A DNA stretch of 64,000 nt from Pseudonocardia parietis (GTDB lineage: Bacteria > Actinomycetota > Actinomycetes > Mycobacteriales > Pseudonocardiaceae), in assembly GCF_017876315.1 (NCBI RefSeq), contig NZ_JAGINU010000001.1, forward strand, positions 4,898,001 through 4,962,000, given 5' to 3'. Position numbers and translations under genes: made by a program. Positions 24,001 through 32,475 of this stretch are shown in pieces; the first letter of the stretch is position 1, and each line of letters opens with the position of its first letter. The notes beneath the pieces are model-generated. The model ran no database searches. It worked only from the letters and a program-made list of their open reading frames with translations, and was not told the origin of the DNA.

Positions 24001-24924
24001 GACCCGCGCCGGCACGCTCCGGAGCCGGAGCCGGAGCCGGTTCCCCAGCAGCAGCACCAGCGCGCCGGGCGCGGTGGCGACCAGGGCGAGCACGCCGTAG
24101 ACCACCGCAGCGGCCAGGCCCTCGGCGGCCGGGAGCCCGACGGCGGCGAACCCGGCCGCCGCGGCCGCCTCGCGCGGGCCCCAGCCACCCACGTTGAGCG
24201 GGAGCGTCATGGCCATCATCGCCACCACCAGCAGCGGGAGCAGCTCGGCGGTACCGGCCGTCGCCCCGGCCGCCCGGGCGGCGAGGACGAACATCACCAG
24301 GTAGCTGCCCAGCCCCACGGCCGATGCCAGCAGCACCGCGGCCGCCGGCCCGGCCCGGGTGACGGCCCGGACCCCGGCGAACAGCCCGGCAAGCCGGTTC
24401 CGCAGCAGCAGGCCGGTCAGGGCCGCCGCCACCAGGAACCCGAGCAACAGCAGACCGGATCCGCCGGGCACCAGATCGGCGGCCGCGTGCAGCAGGTCGC
24501 GCTGGGTGACGAGCACCGCCACGGCGACCACGACGAGCACCAGCTGCCCGGCCAGCCGCTCCAGCACCACCGCACGCACCCCGCCACCGAGCTGCCCGAC
24601 GCGGCGGCCGTGGCGCACCGCCCGGTGCACGTCACCCAGGACGCCGGCAGGCAGCACCGAGTTGAGGAAGCTCGCCCGGTAGCAGTCCCCGACCGCCTCG
24701 GACCAGCCCAGCCGCAGCCCCAGCGCGCGGGCCACCACGACCCAGCGCCAGGCGGCGCAGGCGGTCCCGGCCGCGCCGAGCGCGAGCGCCGCGAGCACGG
24801 TGGTGGCCTCGATCTCGAGCACCCGGTCGAGGACCGGCTGTGCGCCGACGTGGACGACCAGCAGCACGAGCAGCCCCACGCCGCAGACCGCCCGCAGCAC
24901 CGGGCCCGGCCACCGCGCCGTCAC
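24001..24924 (-). CDS. Flippase-like membrane protein (lysylphosphatidylglycerol synthase TM-domain family)
   Basis: A polytopic membrane protein of about 300 residues with the family landmarks WRWVVVARALGLRLGWSEA, YRASFLNSVLPAGVLGDVHR and MTLPLNVGGWGPREAAAA. Relatives include the membrane half of MprF, which moves lipids across the bilayer. A transport or flipping role for the cluster product is plausible. GTG 24924 overlaps the methyltransferase stop (GTGA). Family similarity ends near 24010, but no in-frame stop follows. The frame stays open antisense through the creatininase gene into ribA and stops only at 22615. The end given here is therefore the limit of similarity, not a stop codon. 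A broken copy lies at 7909-8019. Confidence 0.72.
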
Positions 24925-25781
24925 GGACGGTCCTGCGCCACGGCGGCCCCGTCCGGGACGGCCAGCAGGTCGGTGTGCTCGACGGTGACCGTGAGCCGTC
25001 CCCGCGCCAGTTCGCGCCGACGCCGGTCCCGGTAGGCGCCGGCGTGCTCGGCCAGCTCCGGGCGTTGTGCGCAGGCCGCGTCCAGCCGGCCCGCCAGCCA
25101 TTCGCGGACCAGCTCGGCGCGGTCCGGCCCGAGCCGCCACGGGGCGGCGGCGGTCCGGACCAGGGCACCGCGCCGGCGGAACGCGGTGACGGCGGCGTCG
25201 ATCGCGTCCGGGCCGAGCAGCCGTCTCGCACCGACCCGTCGGCGCTGGTGGGCGTTGAACGCGGCGGCCAGCTCCGCATCGAGCGGGTCGACCGGGTCGA
25301 GCTGCACCCGTCCGGTCACCGACAGGGTCAGCAGGGCCGGGCAGCCGGCCGCGACGCAGGCCCCGGCCAGGTCGTCGGCCTCCCCGGCGGTCAGCAGATC
25401 CAGCAACGCCGAGGCGACGACGAGTGCGGTACCGGCCAGCGCGGCGGCGTCGAGCCGGGTCAGGTCGCCTGCGTCGGCCTCGCCGGTGACACGGGCCGGC
25501 AGGGTGGCGACGGCGTGCTCGAGCAACCTGGCGTCACGGTCGTGCAGCACCCAGTGCTGCCCGCCGGGCGGGTTCAGCTTCGGGGCCAGCCAGCGGGCCA
25601 TCGACCCGGTGCCGCACCCGAGGTCGCGCACCAGCACCGCGCCCGGCGATGCGACGAGCGATCCGGCGAGCACCGCGGCGAGCTCGGGGGAACGGGCGTC
25701 GGCGTCGGCGGGCTCGCGCAGCGCGAGCCACGCGGGCGGGCAGGTCTCGGTCCCGGCGGGCCCCTGCAGCGGCGGCGTCAC
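24921..25781 (-). CDS. SAM-dependent methyltransferase
   Basis: The 286-residue protein has a class I methyltransferase core: VRDLGCGTGSMARWLAPKL (SAM-binding motif I) and WVLHDRDARLLEHA (acidic motif II). The acceptor is unknown. GTG 25781 overlaps the glycosyltransferase stop as GTGA, and its own stop overlaps the flippase start the same way. Four genes (26881 to 24924) are therefore translationally chained. The extra N-terminal frame to 25820 is glycosyltransferase-overlapping and has no family similarity. Context suggests methylation of a glycosylated pyrimidine or pterin-like intermediate. Confidence 0.78.
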   Translation of the reverse strand: MTPPLQGPAGTETCPPAWLALREPADADARSPELAAVLAGSLVASPGAVLVRDLGCGTGSMARWLAPKLNPPGGQHWVLHDRDARLLEHAVATLPARVTGEADAGDLTRLDAAALAGTALVVASALLDLLTAGEADDLAGACVAAGCPALLTLSVTGRVQLDPVDPLDAELAAAFNAHQRRRVGARRLLGPDAIDAAVTAFRRRGALVRTAAAPWRLGPDRAELVREWLAGRLDAACAQRPELAEHAGAYRDRRRRELARGRLTVTVEHTDLLAVPDGAAVAQDRP

Positions 25782-26884
25782 GCCAGCACCCGCTCCAGCC
25801 GGCGGACGGCCTCCGGCCACCCGGCCAGCTCCGTGCGGCGCCCGCGGGCCGCCGATCGGGCCGCCCCGCGCACGTCCGGGACGGTCAGCCAGGTCCGCAG
25901 GCCGAGGGCGAGTGCCTCGGGATCTCCGGGCCCGACGAGCAGGCCGGGTACCCCGTGCGTGCGGTCGCGTCCCAGGGTGTCCGGCACCCCTCCGGCCGCG
26001 GTCGCCAGCACCGGTACCGCGCGGGCCAGTGCCTCGGTCACGACCATGCCGTAGGACTCGGTCCGGGACGGCAGCACCAGCAGGTCCGCGTCCGCATAGG
26101 CGAGATCGAGGTCCGGACCGGTCAGCGGCCCGGTCACGGTGACCCGTCCGCCGAGCCCGTGCCGGGCGATCGCGGCTCGGACCGCGCCGGCGTGCTCACG
26201 GTCCCGCTCGTGGGGACCGACGAGCCGCAGCGTCCAGTCCAGCTCCGTGCACCGGGCCAGAGCCTCGACCAGCAGGTCGTGGCCCTTGGTCGGGGTCAGC
26301 GCGCCGACCGCCAGCAGCCGGGTGCCACGTTCCCGGGGCGGTGTCGACGGCGCCGGGTCGACCCCCGGCGCCACCACGTGCACCAGCGCCGGGGGCAGCC
26401 CGTGCTGCTCGACGACCCGCCGCGCGGTCCACGGGGAGGTGGTCACCACCGCCGAGACCAGGTGCAGCGCGGCGCGCTCGCGGGCGCGGCGGGCCTGCGC
26501 GACGGCCGCGCCGATGCCGCACTCGTCGCCGAGCGGCAGGTGCACGAGCACGATCGCCCGGACCCGCCCGGCGTGCCGGGCGAGCACCTCGGGTGCTCCG
26601 CAGATCACCAGCCCGTCGAGCAGGACGTCGGCGCCGTCGGGGACGGCGGTCAGCGCCGTGTCGAGGCGGTCGCGCGCGGCCGGGTCGGGGTCCGGCCAGG
26701 CCCCCGGGACGGCGTGCTCGTGCACCGCGCGGCCCGCGGCGGCCAGTCCGGCACACATCCGCCGGTCGTAGACGTCGCCGCCACTGGGCGAGGCGGGGTC
26801 GTCGATCCCGGCCGGGACCACGACGTGCACGTCCCGCCCGGGCGGGGCGGCGGCGACGCCGGGCTCCGGGGCGGGTGCGGTCAC
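25778..26884 (-). CDS. Glycosyltransferase family 4-type
   Basis: A 368-residue GT-B glycosyltransferase. The C-terminal Glycos_transf_1 domain is clear: RLLAVGALTPTKGHDLLVEA, LRLVGPHERDREHA, and the nucleotide-sugar motif LPSRTESYGMVVTEALA with the E-x7-E pattern. The N-terminal half has HVVVPAGIDDPASPSGGDVY and LVHLPLGDE. It would attach a sugar from an activated donor to the product of this cluster. GTG 26884 overlaps the stop of the PTPS-like gene (GTGA); its own stop overlaps the methyltransferase start. Acceptor and sugar are not predictable. Confidence 0.83.
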   Translation of the reverse strand: MTAPAPEPGVAAAPPGRDVHVVVPAGIDDPASPSGGDVYDRRMCAGLAAAGRAVHEHAVPGAWPDPDPAARDRLDTALTAVPDGADVLLDGLVICGAPEVLARHAGRVRAIVLVHLPLGDECGIGAAVAQARRARERAALHLVSAVVTTSPWTARRVVEQHGLPPALVHVVAPGVDPAPSTPPRERGTRLLAVGALTPTKGHDLLVEALARCTELDWTLRLVGPHERDREHAGAVRAAIARHGLGGRVTVTGPLTGPDLDLAYADADLLVLPSRTESYGMVVTEALARAVPVLATAAGGVPDTLGRDRTHGVPGLLVGPGDPEALALGLRTWLTVPDVRGAARSAARGRRTELAGWPEAVRRLERVLA

Positions 26885-27279
26885 AGGTCCCGCTCGTAGC
26901 TCGCCCACGCCACGTGCGACTCGTGCAGCGTCACGGCGAGGCCGTCCAGTCCCGTCGCCCCGGGGCCCAGCGCACCGGCGGCGATCCGCTCGGCGAGCCG
27001 GTCGGCGACCGTGCGGGCGAGGAACTCGGTGGTGGTGTTGACCCCCGCGAACTCCGGGTGCTCGTCGAGGTCACGGTGGTTGAGATCGGCGAGCACCGAT
27101 CCCAGCGCCGTGGTGGCCAGCGCGATGTCGACCACGATCCCGTCGGCGTCGAGCTCGCGACGCCGGAACGTCGCGTCGACCAGGTACGTGGCGCCGTGGC
27201 GCTGCTGCGCCGGGCCGAACACCTCCCCGCGCAGGCTGTGCGCGATCATGACGTGGTCCCGGACGGTGATGCTGTACAA
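26881..27279 (-). CDS. 6-pyruvoyltetrahydropterin synthase/QueD-family protein lacking canonical catalytic residues
   Basis: The 132-residue protein has the PTPS/QueD T-fold (YSITVRDHVMIAHSLRGEVF, LADLNHRDLDEHPEF, NTTTEFLARTVADRL). In canonical enzymes the segment Cys-x3-His-Gly-His gives the catalytic Cys and two zinc ligands. Here it reads AQQRHGATY: Ala24 replaces Cys and Ala30 replaces the second His, leaving only His14 and His28. Ordinary PTPS or QueD catalysis is therefore doubtful. TTG 27279 (TTG TAC AGC), with GGGAG upstream, is the likely start because it matches where relatives begin. The frame extends upstream into the dehydrogenase gene. Confidence 0.76.
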   Translation of the reverse strand: MYSITVRDHVMIAHSLRGEVFGPAQQRHGATYLVDATFRRRELDADGIVVDIALATTALGSVLADLNHRDLDEHPEFAGVNTTTEFLARTVADRLAERIAAGALGPGATGLDGLAVTLHESHVAWASYERDL

Positions 27280-27304
27280 CGCGGACTCCCGAATGCCGGT
27301 ACTG

Positions 27305-28291
27305 CTACGAGTCTCCGTAGAGGACACGGATGCCGAGCCCCCGCGGTTCACCTGTCGTCTCCCCCGCCATCATCTCGGGGAGCTCCTCGAGCCGGCACTC
27401 GCGGTCGATCAGCACGTCGAACCGTGGGTCGGCGAGCAGCCGCAGCGCCAGCTTCATCCGATCGGCGTAGCCGCGCCGAGCCCGGCGCGGTGCGACGGTG
27501 CCGACCTGGCTGGCCCGCACGGCCAGCCGCCTGCTGTGGAAGGCGCCGCCGAGCGCGAGCTCGATCCGGCGGGTGCCGTACCAGCTCAGCTCGATCACCT
27601 CACCCTCCGGGGCCAGCAGCTCCAGTGACCGCGCCAGCCCGGCGCCGGTGGCACTGGCGTGCACGACGAGGTCGCAGTCACCGGCCGCGTCCTGCGGCGC
27701 GGCGAACCCGACGCCGAGCGCTTCGGCGACCGGGGCGCGTACGGGGTCGGTGTCGACCAGCTCGACCCGGGCGCCGGGGATCCCGGCGAGCACCGCGGCC
27801 ACCGACGCCCCGACCATGCCCGCCCCGACGACGGCGATCCGGTCCCCGACCAGCGGCGCCGCGTCCCACACCGCGTTCACCGCGGTCTCCACGGTGCCGG
27901 CGAGCACCGCACGGCCGGGTGGGACGTCGTCCGGGACCGGGGTCACCGCGTCGGCGGGCACGACGAACCGGCTCTGGTGCGGGTGCAGGCAGAACACCGT
28001 GCGCCCGAGGAGTCCCGGCGGGCCCTGCTCGACGTCGCCCACGGCCAGGTAGCCGTACTTCACCGGGCCCGGGAACTCGCCCTCCTGGAACGGGGCGCGC
28101 ATGGTGAGGTGCTCGCTCTCGGGCACCTCACCGCGGAAGACCAGCGCCTCGGTACCCCGGCTGACCGCGGTGCACCGCGTGCGGACCAGCACCTCGTCCG
28201 GCCCCACATCGGGCACCGGCACCGTGCGGATCTCGCCGCGGCCGGGCTCGGTCACCCAGAACGCGCGCGCCGCACCGCTCACGGAGGTCAT
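27305..28291 (-). CDS. MDR-family dehydrogenase (zinc-type alcohol dehydrogenase-like)
   Basis: A 328-residue medium-chain dehydrogenase/reductase. The Rossmann segment RIAVVGAGMVGASVAAVLAG is clear. An N-terminal SRGTEALVFRGEVP recalls the BchC-like group, and the usual catalytic GHE zinc motif and four-Cys structural zinc loop are absent. It would oxidise or reduce a cluster intermediate with NAD(P). The ATG at 28291 gives the family N-terminus (AFWVTEPGRGEIRTVPVPD); the longer frame to 28480 has no similarity. It starts the minus-strand chain that runs through PTPS-like, glycosyltransferase, methyltransferase and flippase genes, and is divergent from the RibD-C-like gene. Confidence 0.8.
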   Translation of the reverse strand: MTSVSGAARAFWVTEPGRGEIRTVPVPDVGPDEVLVRTRCTAVSRGTEALVFRGEVPESEHLTMRAPFQEGEFPGPVKYGYLAVGDVEQGPPGLLGRTVFCLHPHQSRFVVPADAVTPVPDDVPPGRAVLAGTVETAVNAVWDAAPLVGDRIAVVGAGMVGASVAAVLAGIPGARVELVDTDPVRAPVAEALGVGFAAPQDAAGDCDLVVHASATGAGLARSLELLAPEGEVIELSWYGTRRIELALGGAFHSRRLAVRASQVGTVAPRRARRGYADRMKLALRLLADPRFDVLIDRECRLEELPEMMAGETTGEPRGLGIRVLYGDS

Positions 28292-28375
28292 GGCGGGCCA
28301 CCCTAGCCCCGGCCGGTCCCGGCACGGCCCGCGACCGTGCGCCCGCTTCGTCGGCATCGCGTAGCGTCCGCGAGC

Positions 28376-28537
28376 GTGACGCGGACCTGCCCGACCCGGG
28401 TGTATGTCGAGCACGGACGGGCCGTGCAGCGCCACGCGGCGCACTGTGCCTTGCACGCGATGCGAGGCATGCTGGATCACGACCTGCCCTCGAGAACCTG
28501 GGCAGCCGAGCGGGTGTGTGAACGGTGGGTGCGCTGA
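28376..28537 (+). CDS. Possible small protein upstream of the RibD-C-like gene
   Basis: A 53-codon frame from GTG 28376 to TGA 28537 encodes a Cys/His-rich basic peptide with three Cys. It overlaps the start of the RibD-C-like gene by 13 bp, which would suit translational coupling. Codon choice is less GC-biased than the neighbours and no family is recognised, so it may not be a gene. It fills the 233-bp gap between the divergent MDR and RibD-C-like genes. Confidence 0.25.
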   Translation: MTRTCPTRVYVEHGRAVQRHAAHCALHAMRGMLDHDLPSRTWAAERVCERWVR

Positions 28538-29238
28538 CGGCCACGGAGGGGCGAGCGGGCCGGCCGCACGTGCTGGCGTCGGTGGCGATGTCGCTGGACG
28601 GCTACATCGACGACGCGGGCCCCTGCACGCTGGTGCTCTCCGACGCCGAGGACCTGAACCGGGTGGACGAGGTCCGCGCCGGGGTGGACGCGATCCTGGT
28701 CGGCGCCGGAACGGTGCGGGCCGACGACCCCCGCCTGCTGGTGCGCTCGGGGCGCCGTCGCGACGAGCGCGTCGCGACCGGGCGCCCGCCCTCGCCCCTG
28801 CGCGTGGTGCTGTCCGCGAGCGGCGGACTGGATCCGTCGTCGGCGGTGTTCGCCCGCCGCCCCGACGTGGCCCCCACGCTGGTGTACGCCTCCTCCCCCG
28901 CGGTGGCCGGGTTGCGGGCCCGGCTCGCCGACGCGGCCGAGGTCGTCGACGCCGGCGACCCGCCCGACCCGGCGACAGTGCTGGCCGACCTGGCCGGGCG
29001 GGGCGTCGAGCGGCTGATGGTCGAGGGCGGCGGCGCGGTGCACACCGCGTTCCTCACCGCAGGCCTGGTCGACGAGCTGCAGGTCGTGGTCGCGCCGTTC
29101 TTCGTCGGTGACGCCCGCGCACCCCGCTTCGTGCGCGACGGCGGGTTCCCGCAGGGCCCGGAGCACCGGATGCGGCTGGTCGAGGCCCGCCCGATCGGCG
29201 ACCTCGTCCTGCTGCGCTACGCGGTCCGCGGCTCCTGA
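28525..29238 (+). CDS. RibD C-terminal/dihydrofolate reductase-fold reductase, ArfC-like
   Basis: The 237-residue protein is a stand-alone RibD-C reductase domain. It shows VLASVAMSLDGYIDDAG, VDAILVGAGTVRADDPRLLV, RLMVEGGGAVHTAFL and VDELQVVVAPFFVGD, the full set of NADPH- and substrate-binding segments. In archaea and fungi the separate reductase (ArfC, Rib7) reduces the ribose of the diaminopyrimidine to ribitol after the formamide is removed. With the RibA-variant and ArfB-like genes nearby, this completes an ArfA-B-C-like trio. GTG 28525 is used; the ribosome site is weak. It is divergent from the MDR gene. Confidence 0.85.
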   Translation: MGALTATEGRAGRPHVLASVAMSLDGYIDDAGPCTLVLSDAEDLNRVDEVRAGVDAILVGAGTVRADDPRLLVRSGRRRDERVATGRPPSPLRVVLSASGGLDPSSAVFARRPDVAPTLVYASSPAVAGLRARLADAAEVVDAGDPPDPATVLADLAGRGVERLMVEGGGAVHTAFLTAGLVDELQVVVAPFFVGDARAPRFVRDGGFPQGPEHRMRLVEARPIGDLVLLRYAVRGS

Positions 29239-29259
29239 CCCCGTGCCCGACGGCCGCGC

Positions 29260-31602
29260 TCACCGGCTGAAGGTCTCCAGGAACCGGTCGCGGAACTCCT
29301 CCATCGGCCGGACCGGGGCGTCGGGCTGCGGCTTCAGGCCGGGCGCCCAGCCCCAGCCCGCGACCCGGTCGAGCACCTCGGGGTCGCGGGTGACCACCGA
29401 GATCGGCACGTCCCGGCTCGCACCCGGCCCGGTCACCGCCCCGACCGGCTGGTGGTCCCCGAGCAGCACGACGACCAGGTCGTCGTCGCCGAAGCGTTCG
29501 ATCCAGCCGAGCTGGCTCCGCAGCGAGTACACGAGCGAGTCCAGGTAGTTCCGGCGGATCTCGGCGGTGTCCCCCGAGAAGATCGACTCGTAGGCCCGTT
29601 GCCCCCCGGCGTGGGGCCGGTAGACCGAGCCGTCGCCGATCTGCTCCCACGGCAGCAGCGGCGGCACCGGCGTCCACGGGGCGTGGCTGGAGGTCAGCGC
29701 GATCTCGGCCATCAGCGGGCCCCGGCCGGGGCGGTCGTACTCGAGCCGGGAGAAGGCCGACAGGGCGTACTGGTCGGGCATCGGCGACCAGCTGAACGGC
29801 GGCCCCGCGTAGCCCAGCCGATCGAAGCCGTGCACCCGCTGGTGGCCGTAGAACGCCGCCTCCGGCCACTCCCGGGTCGTGCCCGGCATCACCGCGGTCG
29901 TCTCCCACCCGGCGTCGCGGAAGGCCCGGGTCAGGGTCAGCCGGTCGGAGGCGGTGAGCTGGTCGTGGCGGCGCTGGTCGTCGATCCGCAGCCCGGAGAA
30001 CAGCGTCGCGTGCGCCAGCCAGCTGCCGCCGCCGCTGATCGGCGCGGTGAGGTACCCGGTGCGCGAGGAGAACCCGGCCGCGGCCAGGTCGCGGTCCCCC
30101 TCGGCGAGCACCGGGTCGATGCGGGGAGCCATGGCCGGGTCCTCGACGGCCGAGCGCCCGTAGCTCTCCACCACGGCGAACACCACGTCCTTGCCCCGCA
30201 GTGCCGTGAGCAGCCCGTCGGCGGAGGAACCGGCGAAGGGGTCCCGAGCCAGCTCGGCGGCGAAGGCCCGGTCGTCCCGGATCGCCGCCGGCACCGTGGT
30301 GATCCGGTCGCGCAGCTGGGCGACGCCGTCGGCGGCGGCGACCGGCGCGCCGGGCACGAGCTGACCACCCGCCAGGGCCCAGATCACCAGCCATGCCGTG
30401 CCGAGCACGGCCGCCCCGGGCAGGGTCACGCCGCGGTACCGCGCGGCGAGACCGCCGAGCCGCAGCACCGCGCACGCCGTCGCCACCACCAGCCCGGCGG
30501 CGGCGATCCCGGCGCCGAGCGTGGCCACGACCGCCCCGGTCTCGCCGACGGTGCCGCGCACGAACTCCTGGGCGTTGCCCAGCAGCACCCAGTCCGACAC
30601 CGGGTCGAACGGGCGGTCCAGGAACGTCATGAACCCGAGGTCGAGCAGTTTCAGCAACCCGACCAGGGCGAGCACGACACCCGCGACGACCGCGACGACC
30701 CGCCGGGGGCGGGCGGGGAGCACCGCGAGCACCGCGGCGCCGACCACGAGCTCGATCGGCAGCCGCACGAACCCCAGCGGCTCCAGCGCGAGCGGGGCGC
30801 CCGGCAGCACGAGGACGCCGCCGACCAGGACGGCACCGGCCGCGGTCAGCAGGCCCGTCACTGCGGCCCGCCTGCGGACCGGGTGCTCGTCGGTCACCCG
30901 CCACCGGTACACCACGGACATCCCGAACGACCACAGCAGCGCGGCCAGCGCGAGCACCAGCGCCGCGCGCTCGACCGCCGGCGGCAGCACCCCGGCTGCC
31001 GCGACGATCAGCACCACCCCCTGCGCCGCCGCAACGACCTTCGCCGAGCGCCGCACCGGCAGTTCGCCCTCCAGCCAGGGCAGCACTCGGGCCGCGCCGA
31101 CGTAGGCGTAGCGCAGCAGACCGAGCGCCACCACCCACCACGCGCCCGTGACCGTCGCGACGTGCACCGACAGCACCAGCAGCAGGACGGCGTCGGTCTC
31201 CATGTCGAAGCGCGCACCCAGCGCGGTCGCGGTCCCGGTGCGCCGGGCGACGGGTCCGTCCGCCGCATCGAGCGCGAGCGCGAGCGCCGACAGGACGACC
31301 AGGGCGACCTGCCCCGCGCCGTCGAGACCGACCAGCGTGGCGACACCGACCACCAGCACGCCGCGGGCGAGCGTCACCGACCCGGCGGGCCCGAGGCTCC
31401 GCGTCCCGGCCGTGCGGGCGCCCCGGACCAGCAGCGCCGCCCCCGCGACGGCGAGCACCACGCCGAACGTCACCCGGACGACGCCGATACCGGCCGTCAC
31501 CGTGAGCGCGGCCAGCACGCAGGCCAGCAGTGCCGCGGCAGCCGTCAGCTGCCGGGTCGGTGCCGGAGCGGCGGCCACGGCGCCGGGGAGGCGGAGGGGC
31601 AC
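29260..31602 (-). CDS. Fusion of CDP-alcohol phosphotransferase and sulfatase/phosphoglycerol transferase-type domains
   Basis: The 780-residue membrane protein has two enzyme modules. Residues ~75-230 hold a CDP-alcohol phosphatidyltransferase domain with a perfect signature D-x2-D-G-x2-A-R-x8-G-x3-D-x3-D (Asp112, Asp115, Asp133, Asp137). More transmembrane helices follow, then from ~460 an extracytoplasmic sulfatase/LtaS-like domain (DVVFAVVESYGRS, PISGGGSWLAHATLFSGL, LLGDHQPVG). The first type of enzyme joins an alcohol to a CDP-activated group; the second often transfers or removes phospho-alcohol groups outside the membrane. Having both in one chain suggests making and then remodelling a phospho-linked surface molecule. 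It is convergent with the RibD-C-like gene, 21 bp away. Substrates are unknown. Confidence 0.82.
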   Translation of the reverse strand: MPLRLPGAVAAAPAPTRQLTAAAALLACVLAALTVTAGIGVVRVTFGVVLAVAGAALLVRGARTAGTRSLGPAGSVTLARGVLVVGVATLVGLDGAGQVALVVLSALALALDAADGPVARRTGTATALGARFDMETDAVLLLVLSVHVATVTGAWWVVALGLLRYAYVGAARVLPWLEGELPVRRSAKVVAAAQGVVLIVAAAGVLPPAVERAALVLALAALLWSFGMSVVYRWRVTDEHPVRRRAAVTGLLTAAGAVLVGGVLVLPGAPLALEPLGFVRLPIELVVGAAVLAVLPARPRRVVAVVAGVVLALVGLLKLLDLGFMTFLDRPFDPVSDWVLLGNAQEFVRGTVGETGAVVATLGAGIAAAGLVVATACAVLRLGGLAARYRGVTLPGAAVLGTAWLVIWALAGGQLVPGAPVAAADGVAQLRDRITTVPAAIRDDRAFAAELARDPFAGSSADGLLTALRGKDVVFAVVESYGRSAVEDPAMAPRIDPVLAEGDRDLAAAGFSSRTGYLTAPISGGGSWLAHATLFSGLRIDDQRRHDQLTASDRLTLTRAFRDAGWETTAVMPGTTREWPEAAFYGHQRVHGFDRLGYAGPPFSWSPMPDQYALSAFSRLEYDRPGRGPLMAEIALTSSHAPWTPVPPLLPWEQIGDGSVYRPHAGGQRAYESIFSGDTAEIRRNYLDSLVYSLRSQLGWIERFGDDDLVVVLLGDHQPVGAVTGPGASRDVPISVVTRDPEVLDRVAGWGWAPGLKPQPDAPVRPMEEFRDRFLETFSR

Positions 31603-31698
31603 GCGGTCCAGAGTGCCCGATTGCGGCCGCGGTGACGCGACGGCCCCTTCGTCGCCGCAACCGGGGACCCGGTCGAACCGCCGGGCGGCCGGGACCGG

Positions 31699-32475
31699 TC
31701 AGCTCGCCGGCCGGGCCGGGCCCCGTGAGCTCGCCGGGCGGGCGTAGACGTCCCCGGAGCGGGCCAGCGGCCGTCGCCGGTCGAGCACGGCCTCGAGCTC
31801 ACCGGCGCTCAGCCACCGGTCACCGGTCGCGGCGCGGTCCCAGGTCATCGTCTCGACCGGTGAGTAGCGGTAGACGTGCCGTCCGAGCGCCTCCAACCGG
31901 GCGAGCGCGGCGAGCGCGGCGTCGTGCGCGGCGGGCAGGTACTCGAAGGACAGGGCGGGCAGCCGTTGCGACAGGCCCGCGAGGACGTCGGCCTCGAAAC
32001 CCTCGACGTCGATCTTGCAGAAGGCCGGGACGCCGTGCACGGCGATGAGATCGTCGAGGGTCAGGACCTCGACCGGCACCGTGTCCGTCCACCGGACCCG
32101 GGCGAAGCCGGCATCGCCGGCGACGGTCCTGCGCCAGTCCTGCGACATCGTCGACACGGTCGGCGTGGCGCGGGAGATCCCGAGCCGGCCGGTACCGCGC
32201 CGGGCGCCGAGCGCTGCGGGCACGACGGTGACGTCGTCGTCGCGGGCGAAGAACAGCCGCAGCATCCGCACGAAGTCCGGCTGGGGCTCGATCGCGACCA
32301 CCCGGGCGCCGAGCCCGCGCCAGGCCCGGACCCGGTTCCCGGCGTGCGCCCCGACGTCGAAGGCCAGGTCACCCGGCCCCAGGAAGGCCGCGTAGAACTC
32401 CCGCATCCGTCGCTGTCGCCCCGGGATCCCGTGGTACATCGCGATCGAGCGGGCGATACCGAACGCGCGGGTCAC
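31699..32475 (-). CDS. FkbM-family SAM-dependent methyltransferase
   Basis: A 258-residue methyltransferase of the FkbM type, which O-methylates sugars and other hydroxyls. SAM-site segments are DLAFDVGAHAGNRVRAWRGL and VVAIEPQPDFVRMLRLFF; FCKIDVEGFEADVLAGL is the FkbM hallmark. GTG 32475 overlaps the stop of the CMD-family gene (GTGA); the longer frame belongs to that gene's region. It lies 96 bp beyond the phosphotransferase-sulfatase gene and may contribute a second methylation to the same product, though its transcript begins with the CMD gene. Confidence 0.82.
   Translation of the reverse strand: MTRAFGIARSIAMYHGIPGRQRRMREFYAAFLGPGDLAFDVGAHAGNRVRAWRGLGARVVAIEPQPDFVRMLRLFFARDDDVTVVPAALGARRGTGRLGISRATPTVSTMSQDWRRTVAGDAGFARVRWTDTVPVEVLTLDDLIAVHGVPAFCKIDVEGFEADVLAGLSQRLPALSFEYLPAAHDAALAALARLEALGRHVYRYSPVETMTWDRAATGDRWLSAGELEAVLDRRRPLARSGDVYARPASSRGPARPAS

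Noticed and set aside
22615..25140. A genuine flippase-RibA fusion protein
   Set aside because: The middle third is simply the antisense of the creatininase gene and RibA has its own ribosome site at 23244. It is kept as an oddity rather than called a fusion.
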